From: JBMNNU01 sp050942695
Lineage (GTDB): Bacteria; Chloroflexota; UBA6077
DNA: 7,710 nucleotides
NCBI GenBank assembly: GCA_050942695.1
Contig: JBMNNU010000152.1
Location: 1-7,710 of the forward strand
Reading direction: 5' to 3'
Below, piece after piece: positions 1 through 5,466 of this stretch. Position 1 is the first letter of the stretch. Each line of letters begins with the position of its first letter. Position numbers and translations under genes: made by a program. The notes beneath the pieces were generated by a model, which worked only from the letters and a program-made list of their open reading frames with translations, searched no databases and had not been told where the DNA came from.

Positions 1-5
1 CGAAA

Positions 6-13
6 CCCCCTCT
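6..13 (-). promoter_or_regulatory. Possible ribosome binding site of a further operon gene beyond the left edge
   Basis: Twenty bases after the tctA stop, the minus strand reads AGAGGGGG, similar to the ribosome site before tctB. Any start codon would lie just outside the window. A following gene such as tctC or another catabolic enzyme is plausible; this is inference only. Confidence 0.35.
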
Positions 14-32
14 CGCTATACTCAGATTACTA

Positions 33-1529
33 TCAGACCTGTGAATCGGAGCCTTTTACTTGTGAAGCTACTCCACGAGCGGAAAGCAGTACAAACAGCA
101 CGGCTACCGCAAGTAAGGTTACCGAAATAGGGCTTGAGAAGAAGATCGAGAAATCGCCTTGGGACATCTCGAGGGATTGGCGCAACCCTCGCTCCATCAT
201 TGGGCCCAATATCATAGTTAGAATGAGTGGAGCGATAGGGAAGTCCAGCTTCTTTGCTAGGTAGCCGAGCAGGCCGAAGCCCAGCATTATCCCTATTCCA
301 AAGACGCTGTTATCCTCACCGTAGGCGCCTACTACGCAGAATAGTAGTATCAGTCCGAAGAGAAGCGAGTATGGGATCTTTAGGATAGAGACCCATATAG
401 GTATGAGTGGCAGATTCAATATTACCAGGATGAGATTGCCGATGTACATGCTGGCGATGACTGCCCAGACAAATTCAGCATGATCCCTGAACAGGAAGGG
501 GCCGGGGATTAAACCATTCATCATAAAAGCCCCCATCAGTATGGCTACGCTGGGCGATCCGGGAATACCTAGCGTAAAGAGAGGTACGAGGGCGCCTCCG
601 CAACTAGCGTTATTAGCCGTTTCCGGCCCTGCAACCCCTTCAATCACCCCGGTTCCGAACTTTTCGGGAGTCTTGGACAACTTCTTTTCAGCGATGTAGG
701 ACATGAAAGTGGGGACTACACCCCCAATACCGGGTATGACGCCAAAGAAGAAACCTATGCCGGCGCCCCGGATGATTGGCGCAATAGAGTCTTTGAGGTC
801 TTTCCTAGTCAAAAATAGGGAGCTAAGCTTGGTATCGAACACCCGTCGAGCAGGGTTCTCAGCGTTAAGTAGGATTTCGCTAATGCCGAAAAGTCCCATC
901 GCCACAGGTACTATCCCGAATCCATCCAGCAACCCTACCTGACCAAAGGTAAAGCGGGGTACACCTGACGATGGGTCGACCCCGGCCATACCGATTAGCA
1001 GTCCCAACATTGCCGAAATCATAGCCCTGGCTATCGACTGTCCGGCTAGGGCTGTCACCAACGAGAGAGCCATAACAATCAGGGCAAAAGATTCGGGCGG
1101 GCCGAATTTGAGAGCTAGTCGGGTCAAGGGTAACGCTATCAGCATTAGTGCTAAGGTGCTGACGGTGCCGCCGAAGAATGAACCAATGGCAGCAATGCTG
1201 AGAGCGGAACCCGCACGCCCTTGTTTGGCCATTTCGTAACCTTCGATGCAGGTGACAGCCGATGCAGCCTCCCCCGGTGTATTAATAAGCACCGAGGTAA
1301 TAGTGCCACCATATTGCGAGCCGTAGTAGATAGCTGCCAGCATGATGATGGCGGGGGTGGGGTCGAGCACGAAGGTTACTGGTATGAGAATGGCTATAGC
1401 CGTAGATGGCCCTAGCCCCGGGAGCACTCCGACCAAGGTCCCCATGATACATCCTGTCACGGCAAATAGCAGGTTGGTCGGCTGTAAGGCTGTGCCGAAA
1501 CCGCTTATCATTAATTGAAAGCTTTCCAA
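33..1529 (-). CDS. tctA: Tripartite tricarboxylate transporter, large membrane subunit (TctA family)
   Basis: This is the large permease subunit of a TTT-family secondary transporter, which moves carboxylates across the inner membrane with a periplasmic binding protein (TctC) and TctB. The 498 residues match the usual family length of about 500 and are almost wholly hydrophobic. Two family signatures are visible, GVLPGLGPSTAIAILIP near residue 34 and GVIPGIGG near 263, followed by NTPGEAAS (83-90) and LGIPGSPS (320-327). The pairing reflects the internal duplication typical of TctA. The start is a TTG: AGGAGGG lies 4-5 bases upstream, while the first in-frame ATG is six codons later and too far from it. 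The gene follows tctB by 9 bp in the same operon and ends with TGA. The transported substrate cannot be read from the sequence. Identity is secure; specificity is unknown. Confidence 0.95.
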   Translation of the reverse strand: MESFQLMISGFGTALQPTNLLFAVTGCIMGTLVGVLPGLGPSTAIAILIPVTFVLDPTPAIIMLAAIYYGSQYGGTITSVLINTPGEAASAVTCIEGYEMAKQGRAGSALSIAAIGSFFGGTVSTLALMLIALPLTRLALKFGPPESFALIVMALSLVTALAGQSIARAMISAMLGLLIGMAGVDPSSGVPRFTFGQVGLLDGFGIVPVAMGLFGISEILLNAENPARRVFDTKLSSLFLTRKDLKDSIAPIIRGAGIGFFFGVIPGIGGVVPTFMSYIAEKKLSKTPEKFGTGVIEGVAGPETANNASCGGALVPLFTLGIPGSPSVAILMGAFMMNGLIPGPFLFRDHAEFVWAVIASMYIGNLILVILNLPLIPIWVSILKIPYSLLFGLILLFCVVGAYGEDNSVFGIGIMLGFGLLGYLAKKLDFPIAPLILTMILGPMMERGLRQSLEMSQGDFSIFFSSPISVTLLAVAVLFVLLSARGVASQVKGSDSQV

Positions 1530-1533
1530 CTTG

Positions 1534-1540
1534 CCCTCCT
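1534..1540 (-). promoter_or_regulatory. Ribosome binding site that decides the TTG start of tctA
   Basis: AGGAGGG on the minus strand ends 4 bases before the TTG codon and overlaps the TAG stop of tctB. The nearest in-frame ATG is 18 bases further on and has no ribosome site of its own. This favours TTG initiation coupled to tctB termination. Confidence 0.75.
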
Positions 1541-1997
1541 ATATACCAAGCATTCCGACTGGCAGCGGGACCTTTAGCAGTTCATCGAATACATAGAAGA
1601 TGCCGAAACTGCCTAACAGTGCGATAGGTACGGCAACTACCAACCTTTGCCGGCCTAACGCGAAGAACAGAAAGAGAGTGAAGCCGAGCATGCACAATCG
1701 GAAGCCAAGAGAGTTCATTAGCATGATAGCGCCAATAAGTGCAGCTACGATTGCCATGATCCGTAGGTAACCCTGGCGATTGGGGATAAAGTCCTCGGGT
1801 AAATGGTTGGTATGATGGAATGTGCCCTGCAAGAAGACAACTACCGATAGCAAACCCATGATGGCTGCAACCCAAAATGGGAAGAAACCTGGCCCTGGGC
1901 CTACGTCTGTATAAAAAACATAAGTCAAAGACTCCCATGCAATGAACACGGAGAAAGCAAACAACACTATCCCGCTAATCTGATAGGGACGCTTCAT
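1539..1997 (-). CDS. tctB: Tripartite tricarboxylate transporter, small membrane subunit (TctB family)
   Basis: This is the small, poorly conserved membrane subunit of the TTT transporter and partner of TctA. The 152 residues are typical of the family. About four hydrophobic segments are visible (roughly 8-27, 38-58, 78-96 and 98-136). The family hallmark GPGPGFFPFW follows the first segment at 33-42, and a closing FDELLKVPLPVG stretch lies near 137-148, also usual for TctB. The ATG start has GAGGGGGAG just upstream, overlapping the TGA stop of the rraA-like gene. The gene's own TAG stop in turn overlaps the tctA Shine-Dalgarno sequence. This arrangement points to coupled translation and matched amounts of the two subunits. 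TctB sequences diverge widely, so the call rests on the GPGPGFFP motif, the size and the position next to tctA. Confidence 0.9.
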   Translation of the reverse strand: MKRPYQISGIVLFAFSVFIAWESLTYVFYTDVGPGPGFFPFWVAAIMGLLSVVVFLQGTFHHTNHLPEDFIPNRQGYLRIMAIVAALIGAIMLMNSLGFRLCMLGFTLFLFFALGRQRLVVAVPIALLGSFGIFYVFDELLKVPLPVGMLGI

Positions 1998-1999
1998 AT

Positions 2000-2008
2000 C
2001 TCCCCCTC
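2000..2008 (-). promoter_or_regulatory. tctB ribosome binding site overlapping the upstream stop codon
   Basis: GAGGGGGAG on the minus strand begins within the TGA stop of the rraA-like gene and ends two bases before the tctB ATG. It repeats the layout seen at the tctB-tctA junction, suggesting terminating ribosomes reinitiate on the next gene. Confidence 0.65.
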
Positions 2009-2690
2009 ACGGAGTTACTTCACACCCGAGCTTAATCAGCAACTGTTCGACCTCATCCGCCCCATTCTGGCGACCTACCTGGGCATCGGAATGCATCGTT
2101 TCCTCATAATCGACGATTTTCCGCCAAGCGTTGTAGACATCTTCGGCGTCTTGGCGTGGAATAACCACAATCCCAAGATCATCAGCGACTACGATGTCAC
2201 CTGGATTGACGACTACCCCACCGCAGGCTACCGGATAGTTGATCTCCCCGGTGCTGGACCATACACTTCCCATTGTGGTGATGGCGCGTGCGAAGATGGG
2301 CAACCCGGCTGCCTTAGTCTCGTCCACGTCCCGTGTAGCCCCGTCGATGATTACTCCTGCTATTCCTTTATAAGCTGCGAAGGCGCTTCGCACTCCTCCC
2401 CAGACGCTGCGGCTGATGAGGCCTCGACCATCTATTACGATCACGTCACCTGGTTCTGCAATAGATACAGCCTTCTGGACCATCAATGCATCTCCAGGTT
2501 GAACCTTTACAGTGATAGCCGGGCCGACGCATTTGGGGATGGGTGTGTAGGTGGGGTAGATCTCGCGCATGCCCCCTGAGCGGTTCATAGCGTCGGTTAA
2601 ATCCGGTGTACGGGCCTCTCGAAATTTCTCTACCAGTTCACGTGGTGGGCGCTCGATACTGAGATGGATACGGTTTCCAACTTGCCCCAT
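2007..2690 (-). CDS. RraA-like protein, HMG/CHA aldolase (class II pyruvate aldolase) family
   Basis: This 227-residue protein belongs to the RraA / 4-hydroxy-4-methyl-2-oxoglutarate (HMG) aldolase fold. Family members use a divalent metal to cleave HMG or 4-carboxy-4-hydroxy-2-oxoadipate to pyruvate and an oxo-acid, and often decarboxylate oxaloacetate. Visible landmarks are TPDLTDAMNR (28-37), the core GDVIVIDGRG (81-90), WGGVRSAFAAYKGIAGVIIDG (97-117) and the active-site pair R120-D121 in GATRD. GGVVVNPGDIVVADDLGIVV (157-176) follows, matching the conserved end of the family core. The C-terminal helical tail is usual for the enzyme-type members. It lies with a TTT transporter and an IclR regulator, so a catabolic aldolase or decarboxylase is more likely than the RNase E inhibitor role of E. 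coli RraA. GGAGGT lies 9 bases before the ATG. Older annotations call this family dimethylmenaquinone methyltransferase, which is misleading. The exact substrate is unknown. Confidence 0.88.
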   Translation of the reverse strand: MGQVGNRIHLSIERPPRELVEKFREARTPDLTDAMNRSGGMREIYPTYTPIPKCVGPAITVKVQPGDALMVQKAVSIAEPGDVIVIDGRGLISRSVWGGVRSAFAAYKGIAGVIIDGATRDVDETKAAGLPIFARAITTMGSVWSSTGEINYPVACGGVVVNPGDIVVADDLGIVVIPRQDAEDVYNAWRKIVDYEETMHSDAQVGRQNGADEVEQLLIKLGCEVTP

Positions 2691-2924
2691 AGGATTATTA
2701 CCTCCGAGTTTTTCTCTGCTGAATACGCGGCAGTTTACGTGGTAGCGATGTCGTTGTGATTGGTGGGTAGTTGTGAGACGACCCAGGGATGGAGATGGAT
2801 ATCTTTAGGACTAGCTACCTTGATGCTGGCGGCTTATTTGGATATATAGATTTCACATATTCAGGTTATCCTGATGGCAGCAATCCTTAGACGACCCTGC
2901 CAGTACATATTGAAAGCCTGCTGA
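2691..2924. other. iclR-rraA intergenic region, no gene
   Basis: This gap of 234 bp separates two genes on the same strand. I see no open frame with a ribosome site and no rho-independent terminator after iclR. On the minus strand a weak candidate promoter is TTGCTG (2883-2878), with poor -10 choices around 2855-2861. No strong sigma-70-like promoter is evident, so the rraA-tctBA genes may be transcribed by read-through from iclR, or from an activator-dependent promoter within the gap. The TTGCA motifs found upstream of iclR do not recur here. A small inverted repeat at 2861-2874 is listed separately. Confidence 0.5.
2861..2874. repeat. Short inverted repeat in the iclR-rraA gap
   Basis: TCAGG and CCTGA form a perfect 5-bp inverted repeat around a TTAT loop. 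It lies inside the spacer of the weak candidate minus-strand promoter that starts with TTGCTG at 2883. It could be an operator half-site pair or a minor RNA hairpin. It is too short, and lacks a T-run, to be a terminator. The sequence is certain; a function is speculative. Confidence 0.3.
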
Positions 2925-3692
2925 TTACTGGCTGCTGCTGTAACCGAGATCTGCTGAGATGCGATCGGTGGCGATCTTGAGGTCTGCCAAATACTCGAGT
3001 GTCTTTTCGGGCTGGTAACGGTAGGAAATCTGCTCAATCGAAAGCACCGCTACGACATCTCCTCGATAGTTACGCACGGCCATGGCTATCCCTGATCCCC
3101 CGGGAATTCGCTCTCCCATACCGATAGCGTACCCGTTTTGTCGGATCTGTCTGATCTGAGCCCGAAGGATATCGGGGTCAACGATGGTTGTGTCGGTGAA
3201 TCGCGTGAACGTGGTTTGAGCGATATAGCTCTCGATCTCCTCGTCCGGCATGCTGGCTAGCAGCATTTTGCCGGTGGCGCCACAGTACAGCGGGTAGGGG
3301 CGCCCAACCTGGATGATCCGTCTAATCTCCTGTTTGCTCTCAACCTGTTCGATACATACCCGTTGTGAGTTAATGCGGATACTGAGGGTAACGGTCTCAT
3401 TCGTTTGGTCCCTGAGCCAACGCATGTGGGGAAGCGCTTTGGAGCGGAGGTTGGTGTTGCCAATGCCGATTTGCGCTATTTGGGCTAGTTTCGGTCCGAT
3501 AGTATACTTGCGGGTGATCGGGTCTGAGGATACGAACCCCTTGTCTTTCAAAGTCAGTAGGATGCGACATACAGTTGCCTGATCTAAGTTAAGTTTATCG
3601 CTTATCTCCAGAACGCCCAGTTCCGGCTGCTCAGTACTGAAGCAACTGAGTATGTCAGCCACACGCTCGGCTACACGAATGCGGGTAGACAT
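2925..3692 (-). CDS. IclR-family transcriptional regulator
   Basis: This is a cytoplasmic DNA-binding regulator of the IclR family, which usually controls catabolic genes in response to a small carboxylate or aromatic effector. The 255 residues match the normal length. An N-terminal winged helix-turn-helix covers about residues 6-66, with the recognition region LNLDQATVCRILLTL at 34-48. The effector domain follows and carries the family signature PLYCGATGKMLLA (134-146), then GYAIGMGERIPGGSGIA (187-203) and VVAVLSI. The ATG start is supported by GAGGTGA six bases upstream. The gene heads the cluster of rraA-like, tctB and tctA genes, so it probably regulates them. A strong promoter lies upstream with TTGCA motifs at and after its predicted start site, which points to autorepression. 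Whether it activates or represses the transport genes cannot be told. Confidence 0.93.
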   Translation of the reverse strand: MSTRIRVAERVADILSCFSTEQPELGVLEISDKLNLDQATVCRILLTLKDKGFVSSDPITRKYTIGPKLAQIAQIGIGNTNLRSKALPHMRWLRDQTNETVTLSIRINSQRVCIEQVESKQEIRRIIQVGRPYPLYCGATGKMLLASMPDEEIESYIAQTTFTRFTDTTIVDPDILRAQIRQIRQNGYAIGMGERIPGGSGIAMAVRNYRGDVVAVLSIEQISYRYQPEKTLEYLADLKIATDRISADLGYSSSQ

Positions 3693-3727
3693 GGTTGATC
3701 ACCTCAGGGAGTGGGGATGAGATTATC

Positions 3728-3758
3728 AAATATTGCACAACATGCAATCTAATTGCAC
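3728..3758. promoter_or_regulatory. Candidate IclR operator: TTGCA inverted and direct repeats
   Basis: ATTGCA (3732-3737) and TGCAAT (3743-3748) form a perfect 6-bp inverted repeat with a 5-bp spacer. A further ATTGCAC (3752-3758) repeats the left arm 20 bp away, close to two helical turns. The block lies from about the predicted iclR start site to +26, where a bound protein would block transcription. Two more copies lie upstream at 3794-3799 (TTGCAC) and 3823-3832. The last shares the exact 10-mer AAATATTGCA with 3728-3737. Binding by this IclR protein is inferred from location and symmetry. Confidence 0.5.
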
Positions 3759-3760
3759 GT

Positions 3761-3789
3761 ATCTTAGCGCTGAAGCGGTGCGCTGTCAA
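3761..3789 (-). promoter_or_regulatory. Predicted sigma-70-type promoter for iclR
   Basis: Reading the minus strand, a perfect TTGACA -35 box (3789-3784) is followed after exactly 17 bases by TAAGAT (3766-3761), which matches four of the six consensus -10 positions. Transcription would start near 3754, about 60 bases before the iclR ATG. Part of an inverted repeat falls in the spacer (GCTGAAG at 3769-3775). The prediction rests on box quality and spacing only. Confidence 0.6.
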
Positions 3790-3932
3790 GCTGTTGCACA
3801 CTTCAGCTTAGCGGTAACACCGAAATATTGCATCCCGGGGACCCGCTGAACGCTCGCTCCGAGTCCGCCTTAGCCTATCCCTCACATATCCTTGGGCACT
3901 CTGGGAAGGCCTTACGATGAGATAGATCATCC

Positions 3933-3961
3933 TTGACAACCATAACGTATTACTGTACACT
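3933..3961 (+). promoter_or_regulatory. Predicted sigma-70-type promoter for merR-htpX
   Basis: A perfect TTGACA (3933-3938) is followed after 17 bases by TACACT (3956-3961), giving a start near 3968 and a short leader of about 26 bases before the GTG start of merR. The spacer has normal length. It is not the stretched 19-20 bp found at promoters that MerR proteins classically activate, so this promoter should be active without the regulator's DNA distortion. I see no clean MerR-type dyad inside the spacer. Confidence 0.6.
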
Positions 3962-3993
3962 TGGCTACAGCTTACGAGAGGAGCCGCTGGTGA

Positions 3994-4476
3994 GTGGAAA
4001 TGAAATCGCTGTACCGGATAGGCGAATTGGCCGACCTAGCCGGTGTTAGCCCTCGCACCATCGACTACTACACCCAGGTAGGGCTTCTACAAGCCTGTTG
4101 TAGATCTGAAGGGAACTACCGATTGTATGATACCCAGGCTCTAGATCGTCTGAAGGTTATCAGGGCTTACAAGGAGCAAGGTCTTCAACTAGTTGCAATC
4201 CAGGCGCGGCTGGCGCAGATGGCGAAAGCCCCAGACGGGGATCTGGAGAAGCTGCGGGTCCACCTGGAGCAGATCCGGAAGCTGGTAGATCAGATGATGC
4301 AAGAGTGTGCGGAGATCGCCGAGGCCAAACCGAAGCTGAGAGCAGCAGCGGCCAGGGATCAACAGATGCGGATTGCCATGTCCCGGGTTGCGGGCGACGT
4401 CCTGCATAAGGCTATAATGCTCTCTAGTCTGATCACTTCGACTGTGGATGATGTTGGTGTTTCGCCGATTATCTAG
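3994..4476 (+). CDS. MerR-family transcriptional regulator, htpX-linked
   Basis: This is a cytoplasmic DNA-binding regulator of 160 residues. The N-terminal MerR winged helix-turn-helix is clear: YRIGELADLAGVSPRTIDYY (7-26) followed by the wing SEGNYRLYD (38-46). A long helix rich in L, E, Q and K (about 80-112) forms the usual antiparallel coiled-coil dimer interface. There is no large effector domain and no metal-binding cysteine loop like that of MerR or CueR. The cysteines are C35-C36 within the DNA-binding domain and C105 at the end of the dimer helix. The start is GTG: AGAGGAG ends 10 bases upstream, a better distance than to the ATG two codons later. htpX begins 51 bp downstream on the same strand without a terminator between, so the protein probably controls htpX in an envelope- or heat-stress response. 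The signal sensed is unknown. Confidence 0.9.
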   Translation: MEMKSLYRIGELADLAGVSPRTIDYYTQVGLLQACCRSEGNYRLYDTQALDRLKVIRAYKEQGLQLVAIQARLAQMAKAPDGDLEKLRVHLEQIRKLVDQMMQECAEIAEAKPKLRAAAARDQQMRIAMSRVAGDVLHKAIMLSSLITSTVDDVGVSPII

Positions 4477-4504
4477 AGGTCGCGGTAATTTATAACAGAT
4501 AATC
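4467..4504 (+). repeat. Inverted repeat across the merR stop codon and merR-htpX gap
   Basis: GATTATCT (4467-4474) and AGATAATC (4497-4504) are perfect 8-bp complements separated by 22 bases; the left arm includes the last merR sense codons and enters the TAG stop. A second possible hairpin follows at once: CTCTC (4504-4508) can pair with GAGAG (4517-4521), which overlaps the htpX ribosome-binding region. No T-run follows, so neither is a terminator. They could tune htpX translation or mRNA processing, or be chance. Confidence 0.35.
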
Positions 4505-4527
4505 TCTCCAAGGAAAGAGAGGGGCAG

Positions 4528-5409
4528 ATGAATTCGGGTAACACATTAAAAACAGTATTTTTGCTGACTCTTCTGACCGGCCTATTCATCCTGGTAGGTC
4601 AGGCAATCGGCGGACAAGGCGGAATGCTCATCGCCTTCATCTTCGCCATGGGCATGAACTTCGTGTCCTACTGGTTCTCGGATAAAATCGCCCTGCAGAT
4701 GGCTGGAGCTAAGGAGGTTGCTTACGAGGACGCTCCGGATCTCCACCGGTTAGTGGAGCAGTTAGCATCTTACGCTAGGATGCCCAAGCCCAGGGTGTAC
4801 ATTATCGAGAGCCCATCACCGAATGCTTTTGCCACCGGAAGGGATCCCAACCACGCGGCTGTGGCGGTAACCACCGGCATCTTGCGGATTCTCAACAGCA
4901 ATGAGCTCGCCGGGGTCCTGGCCCACGAGCTGGCTCACATCAAGAATCGGGACACCCTGATTGCTACAGTGGTGGCGGCGATAGCAGGCGCCATTACGAT
5001 GCTGGCTAACATGGCCCAATGGGCGCTTATTTTCGGTGGTGGCCGGGGCGACGACGAAGGTGAGGGGGTTGGCTCTCTGGCCGGGAGCCTGCTGATGATC
5101 ATTTTGGCGCCTATCGCGGCCACTATCATTCAGTTGGCGATCTCTCGGGCGCGAGAGTACGATGCCGACGCTACCGGGGCTCGTGTGCTGGGCGACCCTA
5201 ACGCGCTGGCTAATGCGCTGGAGAAGCTGGAGATGGGAACACGGTATGCTCCCATGCAGGTCAACCAGGCTGCCGCGCATCTGTTCATCGTGAACCCATT
5301 CGCGGGCGGCCTTTCGGGCCTCTTCTCCACCCACCCGCCCATCGCGGAACGGGTTGAGCGGCTGAGGCGTATGGCCATGCAGCCCACGGCTTACGGCATC
5401 GGTTTCTAA
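4528..5409 (+). CDS. htpX: Protease HtpX homolog, membrane zinc metalloprotease (peptidase M48)
   Basis: HtpX is an inner-membrane zinc endopeptidase that degrades misfolded membrane proteins, in E. coli alongside FtsH. The 293 residues match the family. The order is two N-terminal membrane segments (about 8-27 and 32-51), then a cytoplasmic stretch with RVYIIESPSPNAFATGR (89-105). The catalytic motif HELAH has H133 and H137 as zinc ligands and E134 as general base. Two further hydrophobic segments lie near 144-169 and 183-204. The third zinc ligand E210 lies in SRAREYDADA, and the closing FSTHPPIAERVERL (266-279) is typical of the family. All catalytic residues are present, so an active enzyme is expected. 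GAGAGGGG lies just before the ATG. It follows merR by 51 bp and is probably co-transcribed with it. A strong terminator closes the unit. Confidence 0.96.
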   Translation: MNSGNTLKTVFLLTLLTGLFILVGQAIGGQGGMLIAFIFAMGMNFVSYWFSDKIALQMAGAKEVAYEDAPDLHRLVEQLASYARMPKPRVYIIESPSPNAFATGRDPNHAAVAVTTGILRILNSNELAGVLAHELAHIKNRDTLIATVVAAIAGAITMLANMAQWALIFGGGRGDDEGEGVGSLAGSLLMIILAPIAATIIQLAISRAREYDADATGARVLGDPNALANALEKLEMGTRYAPMQVNQAAAHLFIVNPFAGGLSGLFSTHPPIAERVERLRRMAMQPTAYGIGF

Positions 5410-5422
5410 TCGAGTAGAACGG

Positions 5423-5457
5423 AAAAGGGCATGTGTGTCGAGCACATGCCCTTTTTT
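5423..5457 (+). terminator. Rho-independent terminator after htpX, probably bidirectional
   Basis: The arms GGGCATGTG and CACATGCCC are perfect complements around a 7-base loop. Flanking AAAA and TTTT extend the stem to 13 bp, and six T residues follow on the plus strand. It begins 14 bp after the htpX stop. On the opposite strand the same hairpin is followed by only four T residues and could also stop the convergent zinc-ribbon transcript, whose gene ends at 5467. Confidence 0.93.
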
Positions 5458-5466
5458 ATCGTTCTC

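Larger units (their letters stand above)
3693..3993. other. Divergent iclR-merR intergenic regulatory region
   Basis: This 301-bp stretch has no supportable gene. It contains the two outward-facing promoters listed separately, five TTGCA motifs on the iclR side and several inverted repeats. GCTGAAG (3769-3775) pairs with CTTCAGC (3801-3807), and inside these GTGC (3778-3781) can pair with GCAC (3796-3799). CGGT-AAC-ACCG forms a tight palindrome at 3812-3822. The 7-mer CTTAGCG occurs at 3763 and again at 3807. The merR-proximal third (3840-3930) shows nothing distinctive to me. Confidence 0.7.

Noticed and set aside
2091..2579. 162-codon plus-strand open frame opposite the rraA-like gene
   Set aside because: Antisense shadow of a clear family member; no ribosome site and no recognisable motif.
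2776..2897. 9-bp direct repeat AGACGACCC at 2776-2784 and 2889-2897
   Set aside because: A single 9-mer match in a gap of this size is only mildly unlikely by chance, and neither copy is placed like an operator or flanks an insertion.
4467..4527. Terminator between merR and htpX
   Set aside because: The stems are AT-rich or short and no T-run follows either, so they should not stop transcription.
4816..5445. 209-codon open frame on the minus strand opposite htpX
   Set aside because: It lies within htpX, whose catalytic motifs are unmistakable, and crosses the terminator; its translation shows no domain and a composition expected from an antisense frame.
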